A stretch of 64,000 bases of DNA from Pseudoips prasinana (taxonomy: Eukaryota; Arthropoda; Insecta; Lepidoptera; Nolidae), in assembly GCA_951640165.1 (NCBI GenBank), contig OX621234.1:2299001-2363000 (forward strand). Reading direction: 5' to 3'. Below the pieces are notes generated by a model that did no database searches, was not told where the DNA came from, and saw only the letters and a list, made by a program, of their open reading frames with translations. Of the stretch, positions 20,031 through 30,075 are shown in pieces. Position 1 is the stretch's first letter. Every line of letters begins with the position of its first letter. The position numbers and the translations under genes were made by a program.

Positions 20031-20364
20031 GGTATTAATAAATTATTATTGCAATTAAATTAATTTATTTAAGATTATAATTAATGAATAGATACAGAGT
20101 AACTCATTTTTAATGCATATTCAATATAATTAAATTTTAAAAATACGTTTGCTTAACTTGATGTTAAAAATTATTATTGTAAATTTAATTACGTTATATT
20201 TTCATTGAAACATTATTGTTTGAAAACTCTTGACTATATTTCTCCTAATTTAATAGAGGAAATATTCTGTATAAAATGTGTTAATTTGATTGATTGATAA
20301 ACATCCGAATAACACATAGGCATTTATAAAGTTTAATCCTGGTATTACTGCAGGGCATAGCTAG

Positions 20365-21480
20365 TAAGTCATATAATCTACGGTATCAAACCATACATGC
20401 CGTCGCCAAAATCTTTAAAAACATTTCTTCTGAATGTGTAATCAATCAATCAAATCTATTTGGATGAATATGCTAAATACAAAATATAGATTTTATTATA
20501 TTTAGATTTACCTAATAAAATAGATGTAAGTTTTTTATTATTTTCTTATTTTCAATACTGTGTCTTATAGAAAAGCGGAACCTTCCAATACAGGCATTGC
20601 ATGCTTAAAGGAAGGGTCCAATCAATTACCCAATGTAAAACTGAACTGAAATAAACTTCTTCACTTTTACATAAAACAAAAAGATCTTTAAAAATATAAT
20701 TAATATAACATCATTTATGCTGCCTGTTTGGCGTACAAAATTATATTATAGTAATATAAACTAATCGTAATTTTTGTAACCATGCTAAATATTTGATATA
20801 TGGCAATCGTTAACTTGATTATATAACTAAAGAGACATATATCGACGTGATGACGTCATCAGTCACATTCTCTCACTCGTTCAGTTGTCTATGCTACAAC
20901 TACTGGTCAGTTTTGGCAACTGAATTAATTTGCATCTGAAATTACCTTTAAATTGTGTTTGCTGTTTTAACAGTTAGTGCGGCTATATTGTCGGTAATCT
21001 GGTGTGATAGCGGTCGTATAATCGATAGCTTCATTTGTATAAGTAATTACAATTAAATTTGATTCGACAATATATTTAGTGTTAGCACATAGTTTATGTG
21101 TAGCAGCTACTAATTAGTAGTGATACACAAACGATTTATTCTATGAAAGTTATGTTCATTATGTTAAAATTTCAGACAATATTTCAGAGCGATACACAAT
21201 TAGGTAGTTAGTTTATTCCATCTGTTATCTGAAACTGAACGAGTACAAAGAGCTCCTGATCGATACACAGACATTTATAATGATAAACATGCATTAATTG
21301 GAATGAAACTGTCGGTTAAACTCACGGTCCGATGTTTATGTCTGACTGCGAATTTGATCGTTAAATTTCACATTTTGTTACAAAATATTATGATACAGAA
21401 TATTTAAATATTAAGTGAAAGGTGATCTTATCAATTTTTTTAATGTTGAGCGTTACTTTTATGAGGATCTCTTAAACTAT
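20365..21480. other. unique sequence with a CRE-like palindrome
   Basis: No open frame. GATGACGTCATCAG at about 20849-20862 contains the full TGACGTCA cyclic-AMP-response palindrome, and TTCAGTTGTC follows about 15 bp later, resembling an arthropod TCAGT initiator. Promoter function is only a possibility. Confidence 0.3.
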
Positions 21481-21489
21481 TTCCCGTAT

Positions 21490-22075
21490 CCAATGTAGGT
21501 AAGGTGTATTCTTAAAAGTTCTTCTAACTCCACCTTATTGGATTAAATATTTTGACCAAATAAGATGAGTTCTTAAAAGTTCTTCTTACTCCCGCTTATC
21601 AGATCAAATGATTTGACCGAGTAAGGTTAATTCTTGAAAGTTCTTATTCCACCATATCGGATCAAATAATTTATTATTTCATTGCATTTAGGTTATTACA
21701 AATAAAAAAATACGTTTCACTTAAAACTGCCTTAGAAGGCGTTTAAAACATACAATAGTAACTTAACTTTAAAAAGTAACTTAAGGAGCAAATGATTTCA
21801 TCGAATAAGGTGAATTCTTAAAGATTTCTTCTTATTCCAGCTTAAAGGATCAAATGATTTGACCGAATAACGTGTATTCTTAAGATTTCTTCTTATACCA
21901 CCTTATCGGATCAAATGATTTGATCGAATAAGGTGAATTCTTAAACATTCTTCAAATTCCACCTTCAATCAAATCAAATCAAATGATTGATCGTATAAGG
22001 TGATTTTTAAAAAGTTCTTCTTACTCCCTATTACGTAGATGATCAAACGATTTGAGCGAATAAGGTAAATATTGA
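21490..22075. repeat. degenerate ~60-bp tandem repeat with internal dyads
   Basis: About eight diverged units contain ATTTGACCGAATAAGGTGAA, TTCTTAAAAGTTCTTCTTAC and TCCACCTTATCGGATCAAAT. Within each unit the first and last blocks are inverted repeats of each other. A ~125 bp unrelated stretch (about 21665-21790) interrupts the array. Confidence 0.8.
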
Positions 22076-22341
22076 GTAAATGATATAAAATATATGATAT
22101 AAATGTTCTCAAAGTGTATTATTTATTCAGTTTCATATCACGCTGTACCACTATGAATTCGAGTCCTCATTAACAACGTTTGTTTCATTCATTACAAAAC
22201 GTATGTTCATTACACGGTCGTAATTACATATATTTTCGCTTGAACAATTCATTGCGAGTTAACACACTTCAGAATAGCGTGCATTTTCCCGAAAATCACG
22301 TTGTTGCTTTACAATACATAAGTCTGTTTAATCCGTCGGTA

Positions 22342-22450
22342 GACGTGAAAGGGAGGCCCTTCGCGTTCAAGTAATAATACTTGAACGCGAAGGGCCTCCC
22401 TTTCACGTCAGAATTGTATTTGCAAATAATTGCAAATACAATTCTGACGT
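22342..22450. repeat. two consecutive perfect palindromes
   Basis: The first has 32-bp arms 22342-22373 / 22378-22409 and loop ATAA. The second has 21-bp arms 22405-22425 / 22430-22450 and the same loop ATAA, overlapping the first by the shared ACGTC. I saw no mismatches in either. Confidence 0.93.
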
Positions 22451-22481
22451 AATATCAGTGAAAATGTTAATAATAATTTAC

Positions 22482-22610
22482 GTACACACGGCCACATATC
22501 AAGCTATACATTTACAGTATAAGCTGATGTCGCATTGTATAGGATTTTCATACATTGAGAGGTTATATATATTGAAAATGTATAGGTTGATATGAAGCCG
22601 TGTGTGCTAC
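22482..22610. mobile_element. MITE-G copy, uninterrupted
   Basis: GTACACACGGCCACATATCA at the left and GAAGCCGTGTGTGCTAC at the right, with 'GTATAAGCTGATGTCGC' inside. This is the reference for the Helitron-split copies. Confidence 0.82.
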
Positions 22611-23404
22611 AGCTAATTGATGCGGTAGTATTGCTTACGTTTCGTGGATGGAAATATTTGAGGAAATTAGTGGCGGCAACAGTGAGACATATCTTAGAAC
22701 AATGGCAGGATGTTTGTTAATGGCTCTCAAACTTTGTCCGCGGACAGATTAACATGCGGCGGCGTATCTGTGGCATAAATAGGGTATAAATATGTTTTTA
22801 ACACGTCCAACACAATTTATGAATAGGATACTTCACTGCTTATCCGCCCTTACTCCAGTGCGAACGAACACTTAGTTCGATTCAATACTTGTTTTTACTT
22901 TATTTTGACCGACCGCATATGTGCTTACTGAAGGTCAAGCGCTCCGAAAACAAAACGATTAGTTGGTCACCAATATAAACTCTCACCGCATCCATAGGAG
23001 CTTACCGTTCAATTACGGACTGGTGAGATCAAATGGCTATCGAGCGTCTTAAAGTTTGTTTTACTTGATATAGCTGTTTCTGTTACCCCAGAAAGTCTTT
23101 GATGATTGATATAATGATATAAAAACTATTGGAGGTTTTTTACTTCAATCTGACCCGTCCTTAGGGACCGTATGTCAAGTACCTGCCAACACTTTTCTTC
23201 GCAACCTTTTTCCTTTCCCTGATTAGATTATCCCCAACCTTACGCCCAAATCCGAAACGTCGGTGATCGAATTCACTTAGAAAATTCCAACCAATCGTTG
23301 ACGGAGATAGTCAGGGAGGCACCATCTCTATGAACATATAGTAATTGAACTTTCTTAGTAAGATACAAAACAGAGACGTTAGTACTTTATAAACTTCGTG
23401 TCAT
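22611..23404. other. unique sequence, no gene called
   Basis: No long open frame on either strand and no familiar repeat. Confidence 0.4.
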
Positions 23405-23830
23405 GTATACACGGCTACATATCAAGTTATTTATTTCCAACTAGCTGTGCCCCGCGGTTTTACCCGCGTTAAACTTTATAAATTATCACAGCTTCCCCAG
23501 GTGATAGCGTGATAATATGTAGCCTTATATGTTGACTCGACCTCTTAGTAATATTCATGCAAAATTTGAAGTAAATCCATGCAGTGCTTTTTGTGTTTAG
23601 CCCGGACATACTTAGACAAAAATTCAAAAGAATATATTTTTGGCTTCGATATCGATCGTAGATTACGCCCCAAATATCCGTTTTTTTAAATATTCAATGT
23701 ACAGTTTTGACTTTCCTACGATTTTATTATATGTATAGATATAAGCTGACCTCTCATTGTAAGGAAATCCTATACAACGCGAAATCAGCTTATACTGCGA
23801 ATGTCTAGCTTGATGTGTAGCCGTGTGTAC
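23405..23830. mobile_element. MITE-G copy split by a Helitron
   Basis: The left arm GTATACACGGCTACATATCA ends at 23440 and the right part resumes at 23740 (ATAAGCTGACCTCTCATTG...GTAGCCGTGTGTAC). Confidence 0.85.
23441..23739 (-). mobile_element. Helitron H1 nested in MITE-G
   Basis: The plus strand reads CTAGCTGTGCCCCGCGGTTT at the 3' end and ...TTATTATATGTATAGA at the 5' end. Removing it rejoins the MITE between A and T with no target duplication, which is the Helitron insertion signature. Confidence 0.92.
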
Positions 23831-24197
23831 TAATTTTATGCGCAGAACTGTCTCCGATTTTATTCGAACTAAACATCTTGCGCTCACTTAGAATTTAATC
23901 TGTCAGCAGTATTTAAGCGGGAGCGCAAAACGCTCTTTTCGGGGATTATATTTAAAATTATGTTAAAACTGCACGGGAAAAGTTTACAAGTAAGAGATTA
24001 TTGCACGATCACCGGAAATAGTTGATTTACATTCCAGATAACCTTTCACATAACATATTCATAGTTTGACAGATTCACAATACTTCGCAACCTTTCATCG
24101 GTATATCAGTATACTTTTAATATAACATTCAAAAATAGATTTAAGTTGTCATGAAATAGAGTTCAAATTCGCAGTCGGGTTATTTCTAAAGGGTGGT

Positions 24198-24305
24198 TTA
24201 CACGTATTCGGTGTAGAAAGCGTTACTAGTGCAATTTCCGTTGTCATTCGGAGAGTCGGGGTGCTCCTCGGGCTCTACGCCGTTTGTTCGCATTTCATCT
24301 CGGAC
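24198..24305 (-). CDS. membrane dipeptidase (M19), terminal exon
   Basis: This is the last coding exon, 108 nt including a TAA stop (24198-24200). It is preceded by the acceptor TATAATTACAG. It enters in phase 0, exactly as exon 27120-27258 leaves. It encodes 'VRDEMRTNGVEPEEHPDS' followed by 'PNDNGNCTSNAFYTEYV', directly continuing the family's '...RVxxxVE' helix. The Cys in 'GNCTSN' is where vertebrate dipeptidases carry a C-terminal Cys, and the same residues form an N-glycosylation sequon (NCT). No hydrophobic C-terminal tail follows, so there is no obvious GPI-anchor signal on this isoform. A possible AATAAA lies about 340 bp downstream (23858-23863). Assignment rests on phase, splice consensus and continuity; the sequence itself is poorly conserved. 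Confidence 0.88.
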   Translation of the reverse strand, partial: VRDEMRTNGVEPEEHPDSPNDNGNCTSNAFYTEYV

Positions 24306-24610
24306 CTGTAATTATAGACTTGATGTATGTACGTTTTTAAATACCAAACACAGACACACAAATACACGATAGAGTTGGCATAATTTGAACATACATTTGA
24401 GTATTCAGCTACACTTGTGGGACAGAAGCACTATGTTCAAATATAATCGAAGCAGTTGAAATAAATAGGTAGATAACTTATTTAAAATGTTTGTTTTTGT
24501 TTCAATGATGTCCCTAACATAATTGGCATAATTTGAACATACATAGATTTGAATGAAACACAAATTATATTTACTCAATACTTGGGAATACAGATACACT
24601 CGTATTTACC

Positions 24611-24644
24611 AGAAGCACCAAGTTCATTTGAACATGGTGCTTCT
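24611..24644. repeat. short hairpin
   Basis: AGAAGCACCAAGTTC pairs with GAACATGGTGCTTCT across a 4-nt spacer, one mismatch. It lies in the second dipeptidase intron. Confidence 0.8.
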
Positions 24645-24677
24645 GTAAATTATTATTTATAAATAATATAATGTATT

Positions 24678-24890
24678 ATTAAAGCCAAATTGTATAGCAG
24701 CGGCATATTACACAATCTCTGATTATTCAAATGACAAAAGTGCTTCGGATTAGTTGCTCTTAGTCAGATATAAAAAATATGTAATTCAACTAAAGGAATT
24801 AATTAAACAGGATCCTACTGCGTTTTCTAGCAGTGTTTCTACTGTTCCACATAAATCTAACAGTCTTACGGAATAAATGAATTTTGAACT
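24678..24890. mobile_element. repeat related to 35975-36277
   Basis: Blocks 'AAAGCCAAATTGTAT', 'CTGATTATTCAAATGACAAA', 'AGTGCTTCGGATTAG' and 'GGATCCTACTGCGTTTTCTA' correspond to pieces near 36150-36210 and 35975-36100. It is probably a decayed MITE pair. Confidence 0.5.
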
Positions 24891-25140
24891 TGAATTGTAT
24901 TGAGTTGCCTCTATTATTTTATTATCAGGTCCTTCCTCGTACAAGAGTTGAGGAATGACGCGCACTCTAACATAACACTGACATGGACTCTGACGGAGCA
25001 CCACAGTGCCACTGCATTTCAACAACAATTCCCCACTTGAGAAGATCTTTCTAGCAGCGGCCAACTTCAGAGCGCCGTCTGTTGAGTGCTTTACACACTG
25101 ACAAGTTGTGGCCAGTAGGAACTAATTTGGCTCAATGTAT
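24891..25140 (-). other. open segment of unknown origin
   Basis: The minus frame is open from about 25140 through 24786 and reads 'LKLAAARKIFSSGELLLKCS', then a Cys-containing stretch. The phrase 'F..GELLLKC' recalls the second immunoglobulin domain of the insect Beat family, but the match is short and I do not call it. It has no clear acceptor and runs into repeat sequence, so it may be a gene relic in the dipeptidase intron. Confidence 0.25.
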
Positions 25141-25179
25141 CCTGGTACATTGAGCCAAAATAGTAGGTACGCTAATAGG

Positions 25180-25620
25180 GGGGTTACCGGCTTAATAAAT
25201 AAAATAAAAAAAAAACAAAAACATAAAAAAAGAAAGAAAAACAAAAAAAGAAAAAAAAAACAACAAATTGTATATAATTAATTCGTTTTAGTTTAGTTCT
25301 TAATATATAGCTGTAGTATTTTTTAATTCTAGTTTTACTGCTATAATAATAAGTGCATGCGGTGACGCCTTAAAAAATTGTGCATTAGGTTATATATTCA
25401 TGTAATTTTCACTTGTAAGAAAAATGTAACAACTACTGGCTGTCCTCAATAAAAAAAAATAATAATAATTCCCGAACATCGGGATAGTGATCGGCGTTCA
25501 AAGAAATAAACTGTAAAAATGAAAATTAATCAATCGTTAAATCGCCATGAATGGCCCGGAATCGATTTTCAATGTCGAAGCCATCGAAATCAGACATCAG
25601 ATGAAGAGGCTTAAGCGGAC
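25180..25620. mobile_element. MITE-P relative interrupted by an A-rich insert
   Basis: GGGGGGTTACCGGCTTAATA at 25177-25197 and CATCGGGATAGTGATCGGCG then AATCAATCGTTAAATCG at 25487-25550 match the arm of the element at 43879-44121. Between them lies an A-rich stretch with a LINE-like tail (25199-25460). The right arm is largely lost. Confidence 0.55.
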
Positions 25621-26668
25621 CAATGCTGTGTTACCTATGTCAAAGGACTTCCCCCTATTGTACGTAACGTAACAAAAAGAAACTCTTCTGATATTTTTTT
25701 ACATTTGATCAAGTTTCTTATAAACTTTCAATCCCAACTTTAACCCCTTACGGGGAGAATTTTAGTATTCAAATATGTCTCATTTCAATTATTATTATTA
25801 TTTATTTATTATCAGATAACATGATCCATTATGATTAGTAACAACAGGAGCTTATAAACTATGTTAGTAAATATGTTATACTAACCTTACATTTAAATAC
25901 ACATTACACTAAATACAAATTAAATTATTTTATTTTGCCGTCCCAACTACGATGCTTACCCAGAGCGAGTGTATCGGACACTGATATTTACTAGAAATTA
26001 TCTTCAGAATGTCGCTGCTGCTGCCGCGCACTCTAGCCAACATTGACGATACACGCCTGCGTCTTACTGCGTAGAAGTCATCCGTACTTTAGCTATGTGA
26101 ATACCTAATCGACTTTACTAAGGAGTTTTAATACTGGTCTCGAAATAAATCCAATGAAAAATATTTTGTAACCATCTTTTGTCAGTTTTGAAAATACACC
26201 CCGTATTTTCAAATATCCTTTCTTAGTGCATACCTACGTCACTTAAGAAATATTTATGCAAAATTTCATGGTTCTAGACTCAGTGGTTGCAACTGTGCAT
26301 CAGTCAATAAGGTTAACTGCTTTTATATATAGGTATAGATATTCATTACGAAATGCATTTCAACTCTCTCAGTAAGAACAACATCAGTTTTCATTTGAAG
26401 TATTGGCAGATGACAGCGATGATTTATTGCCACGAGTAGGCGAGGCTACATATGAAATAACGTTGGTACTGTGCAGCTATAAATCCGTCTACCTGCCAAA
26501 GTTACGGAAATATAAACCGGTTCAGAGAATCTAATGGCAATTTTAAAGGAGGCATTGAAAATTCCAGATTCACTTCACCATTTAACCGGTCACTTCAATT
26601 GTCACGAAAACTTTTAGTCAATACGTAATTCCATGCTATATTGTTATTAGGTTTATTTATATACGTAA
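25621..26668. other. no gene recognised (dipeptidase intron)
   Basis: AT-rich with no open frame of note. Around 26110-26340 the phrases 'ATGAAAAATATTTTGTAACC' and 'GCAAAATTTCATGGTTCTAG' suggest an old transposon, unassigned. Confidence 0.35.
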
Positions 26669-26830
26669 AATCTAATATATTAAAATTCTTGTGGCACAGT
26701 GTTTGTATCCAAACTACTCCGAAACGGCTCGACCGATTTTATTAACTTTTTTGTTCATAATTTATAGATATGGGAAACGGTCGTAATTTTTTTAAACCCT
26801 GCTACGTTTCCCTGCGATGAATTAACGGGT
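26669..26830 (+). mobile_element. Helitron-like 5' fragment
   Basis: Starts TCTAATATATTAAAATTCTT and contains 'ACTCCGAAACGGCTCGACCG', a Helitron-type 5' region. I see no 3' hairpin. Confidence 0.5.
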
Positions 26831-27119
26831 TTTATTTCTAATATTAAGGCAGTATCTACCTACAACGTTTTGTGGGACATTTATTATTTATTTATTTCTA
26901 GAAATGTTGTTAAAGAAATAAGTATGTCTAATATGTTGGACCAACGAAATCAGATAAAAAATACTATTTAATCTTAAAATAGAGTGTATCTGCTTCCCTA
27001 CGTCGAACTCAGTAAATATTTGATTAAATTTGGTTTATAGGTGACAGCAATTTTCGACGACATTTGTTTCTGGAGAATCATATTATGAAGTTGTAAGTTT
27101 TCATGTAACAAAAACCCAC

Positions 27120-27258
27120 CTTCTCCACTTGGCGCATTACACGTAGCATATTCAGTCCAGCCAGGTTCTTCAGCTCCTGAACGTTCCACTGCTCGCTGCG
27201 CAGCAGTTCCGCAAACAGTTCAGGGTATCTAGATACGTCTTCCAGTCCTCGTGGCACT
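27120..27258 (-). CDS. membrane dipeptidase (M19), penultimate exon
   Basis: This is a 139-nt exon. The acceptor is a pyrimidine tract ending CTCCTAG just before the exon, and the donor is GAGAAG|GTGGGT. Its first base completes the Arg codon split with exon 28635-28710. It encodes '[19 protein letters not shown]', the hallmark of M19 dipeptidases just after 'DFDGV', and continues '[18 protein letters not shown]' with 'RQVEK', the terminal helices of the TIM-barrel-like fold. M19 enzymes are zinc peptidases that hydrolyse dipeptides, and some members also hydrolyse leukotriene D4, at the cell surface. The spacing of all motifs fits the family without gaps, so this is a real host exon. The upstream intron (27259-28634) holds a MITE and an (AT)n run. 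Confidence 0.96.
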
Positions 27259-27319
27259 CTAGGAGGAGACAGAAATTGTACCATTTAGCCAAGACAAGGG
27301 AACCAAGTGTTAATATACA

Positions 27320-27712
27320 ACATGTAACTTAATTAAAGCACATCCTGAAAATGGTTTGTTCAGAATCGTTTACTGATTCGATTACTATCATTTTTAATAT
27401 AGGTAATTTTTTATTCCAATATAATAAAAACTACGGAAATATTTGTCATATTAACCCTGTACAGTCAAAACAAATTGTAATGGACCGTAAGTCAAAATAA
27501 TATACAAGACTTTTAAAATCGCAGTTTATTTGTATTCATAGAAATTTCATCATTCAATACAAAATAAAGAAACATAAACTTTATTCCAAGAAACTAATTT
27601 AGTAAATAACAATGCACATACATGTTAAATAAAAAATTCAGTGTACGTATTATGATTACAACATAACATTCTACATTGGGGTGTTTGAGGGTGTGCGTTA
27701 ATTACGTTACAT
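27320..27712. mobile_element. MITE-H copy
   Basis: The ends are ACATGTAACTTAATTAAAGC and GTGTGCGTTAATTACGTTAC. The interior has 'TTGTTCAGAATCGTTTACTG' and 'CTTTATTCCAAGAAACTAAT'. A fuller copy with 27-bp perfect ends is at 51021-51403. It lies in the dipeptidase intron. Confidence 0.82.
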
Positions 27713-28589
27713 ATCTATTGTATATATAAATATATTTTAACTGTTGTCTTTAAGTGTGTATGTTTGTAGCATAATTGTTCTTTTAATTTTAAACTAAAAC
27801 ATCTGCCAGGTTTAAGTAGGCACAAATCATGTCTACAAGGCTAGAAATAAAATAAATTAACAGGATGCCATCTGATCCCAAATTAGACAGAGCCTGTACT
27901 TTGACATTTAAAGTGGTTGGAGTCGCAACCAAACGCCACTACAGGTCGATACGCATGATAATTTTGTAATTTAATTAGTAGTTTTTAAGCGCTATCGGAA
28001 GATCAGCGTTACAGTAATCATTATTATGTACTGTAACATTTGCTGAGGTAGACGCCTTTCCTAGCTAGTACTTATAATGTTGCATGCTCATAAGTATTAT
28101 ATAAACTAAACGCAATTAGTTATATCGTCTTAGATGTAAACTAAGTTAAGGATTATCTGTGCTTGTTGGGAATATAGGCTATATATATAATAGGCTTGTT
28201 TTTTATTTTTTATTACTATGGCAGACAGACTACTGATAAACGGACTTATATATTTCTAAATACATACATATTATACATTTCTAAATACATACATACAAAC
28301 AAATAATCGTGGTCAACACACAAGTATTTGTTCTTGTTGGGGATTGAACCCACGACCAATCAAATAGGTCTAGCTAATTACGTATTACCTAGTACAGTCC
28401 AAAATTGAGTGCGGAGACACACGTGTATTTCGATTTTGTCGACCTTATATCTGATGGGGCGAATGTCTGATGAGACGGTATCCGATGAAGTGGATATCCG
28501 AAACGGTGTAAAGACTCAATATATAGTACAACCCGAGGATTGACCTTATGATCTAGGGGTGAGTACGCTACCGCCAGGCTAAAGTATAG

Positions 28590-28624
<35 letters not shown>

Positions 28625-28634
28625 GAATAGTTAC
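27713..28634. other. intron sequence of the dipeptidase gene
   Basis: Contains a SINE-A tail scrap (27866-27900, minus), two degenerate tRNA-like B-box pieces (28333-28352 and 28540-28556, minus sense) and an (AT)n run at about 28594-28624. No exon seen. Confidence 0.5.
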
Positions 28635-28710
28635 CTGTTGACACCATCAAAGTCGCCCCCAATGCCCACGTAGTCTGCTCCGATCATCCGCTTGATGTAA
28701 TGAAAGTGCT
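28635..28710 (-). CDS. membrane dipeptidase (M19), internal exon
   Basis: This 76-nt exon is bounded by acceptor TTGTTGACAG and donor CAACAG|GTAACT. It reads 'HFHYIKRMIGADYVGIGGDF' and then 'DGVN', ending in a split Arg codon completed by the next exon. 'GIGGDFDG' is the most conserved M19 motif; its Asp is an active-site residue. It gives an in-phase product with 27120-27258 and 24198-24305. The upstream exons, with the HxD, Glu and His zinc ligands, would lie at higher coordinates. I searched the minus strand by eye and found none. Its acceptor sequence is duplicated 720 bp upstream because of a transposon insertion (see 28748-29423). Confidence 0.96.
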
Positions 28711-28747
28711 CTGTCAACAAAATATAAGTCCATCAAGTTAACACGAA
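28702..28747. repeat. left copy of a ~46-bp target duplication
   Basis: GAAAGTGCTCTGTCAACA...CATCAAGTTAACACGAA. It recurs at 29424-29469 with a 1-base indel and a handful of substitutions, flanking the intervening insertion. It overlaps the first 9 bases of the exon and the splice acceptor. Confidence 0.85.
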
Positions 28748-29423
28748 TACAATACAATATAATTTATTTGCAAATATACATAGGTATACATATAAGGACG
28801 TTACAATTTATTGATGTTCAGCTATATTTTACCGTTTAGGCATGCAAATTTAACATTACAAATTCATTATACAAAAAATACTTGGATTTAGAATACCACA
28901 TTAAAATATATAAAAGTCAAAAATTAAATTAAAAAATGACAAAAAATAAAAGAAATATAAAAGTACTCAATTTTATATTTATTTTATTTTTTGTAATTTT
29001 TTTATTTAATTTTTGACTTTTATATATTTTAATGTGGTATTCTAAATCCAAGTATTTTTGTATAATGAATTTGTAATGTTAAATTTGCATGCCTAACCGG
29101 TAAAATATAGCTGAACATCAATAAATTGTAACGTCCTTATTCAGTTAACGTTCATTTTACAAGTTATTAAAATTAATACACAACACAATACTAGTATTTA
29201 AATACTAAAATACGGCAGACCAGTTCCAAAAATTCCATTTTTCAAAAATTCATTGACTGAATAGTAACCTTTTTGAGAAAGGTATTGTATTCAGTTTATT
29301 TTTAAAAATAATTTACGTCGGAAATTGATCTTATCTTCAGCGGTATTTTGTTAAATGCAGAATATACTGGCACGGAGCAGTTGCGTTTTACATGCTAAAT
29401 GACGAATTGTATTGTATTGTATT
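28748..29423. mobile_element. insertion with a ~170-bp-armed palindrome
   Basis: Arms 28792-28962 and 28971-29140 are near-perfect complements around an 8-nt centre. The right remainder (29141-29423) resembles a LINE 3' UTR ending in (ATTGT)n, and the left end shows the complement of the same ATTGT-type tail. A LINE insertion with inverted duplication of its end is the likeliest origin. Confidence 0.75.
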
Positions 29424-29469
29424 GAAGTGCTCTGTCAACATAAACAAAAGCCCATCAAGTTAACACGAA
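29424..29469. repeat. right copy of the ~46-bp target duplication
   Basis: GAAGTGCTCTGTCAACATAA...CATCAAGTTAACACGAA. On the minus strand it includes a decoy splice acceptor TTGACAG followed by AGCACTTC. Confidence 0.85.
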
Positions 29470-29540
29470 GAAAATATTCATATTATTATGTCATGGTATC
29501 TATGAGTTATATGTTGTACTTTGTGTCCGTTAATTATATG

Positions 29541-29825
29541 GAGGTAGTCCACCAAGGGACCCATCTGAATGGCACCTGCGCGAATGGCACCTAGCCTAGT
29601 CCTCGAAAGGCACCTATCAATAAACGTTCTAGTGATTTTTATCGCTATCTTTCATTTTAACCTAGGTTACTGAGTCGTAGGTGCTATTCGTAGACAAGAA
29701 TGTAAAAAATAAATTGAATCCACGAAGAGCACCTGCCAAAAATATTGATAGGTGCCTTTCGTGGATTAGGCTAGGTGCCATTCGCGCAGGTGCCATTCAG
29801 ATAGGTGCCCTTGGTGGACTACCTC
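29541..29825. mobile_element. hAT-like MITE with 8-bp target duplication
   Basis: Ends GAGGTAGTCCACCAAGGG and its complement begin ~85-bp inverted arms rich in GGCACCT motifs. ATTATATG at 29533-29540 is repeated exactly at 29826-29833. An 8-bp duplication is characteristic of hAT elements. No coding sequence. Confidence 0.88.
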
Positions 29826-29839
29826 ATTATATGTTTGTA

Positions 29840-30075
29840 TGGTATCGCGCCACTTCAGTTTGGCAAATATTTGGGCTATGTCGACTACTTTGGTTTGCGG
29901 TTTCGCAGGGATACTCCGAGTATAGCCCTCTCCATTGCTCACGTGGGCGGGGCACACAGCTCGTAAAAGCGACGGCCGTTGGGGCAGAAAGGTTCTCGAA
30001 TCGCGACCACAAACCAGAAGACGCAGCGTGGGCTGGCCCACTTTAAGATGGACCGATGATCTCGCAAGATTCAGC
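29840..30075. mobile_element. RTE pieces joined head to head
   Basis: 29845 to about 29945 is RTE in minus orientation (GCCACTTCAGTTTGGCAAAT). From about 29945 the sequence switches to plus orientation (GGCCGTTGGGGCAGAAAGG ... GATGGACCGATGATCTCGC). Confidence 0.78.

Noticed and set aside
24786..25140. Immunoglobulin (Beat-like) exon
   Set aside because: The resemblance is limited to about ten residues around 'GELLLKC'. There is no acceptor, and the frame continues into repeat sequence. Listed only as an unknown open segment.
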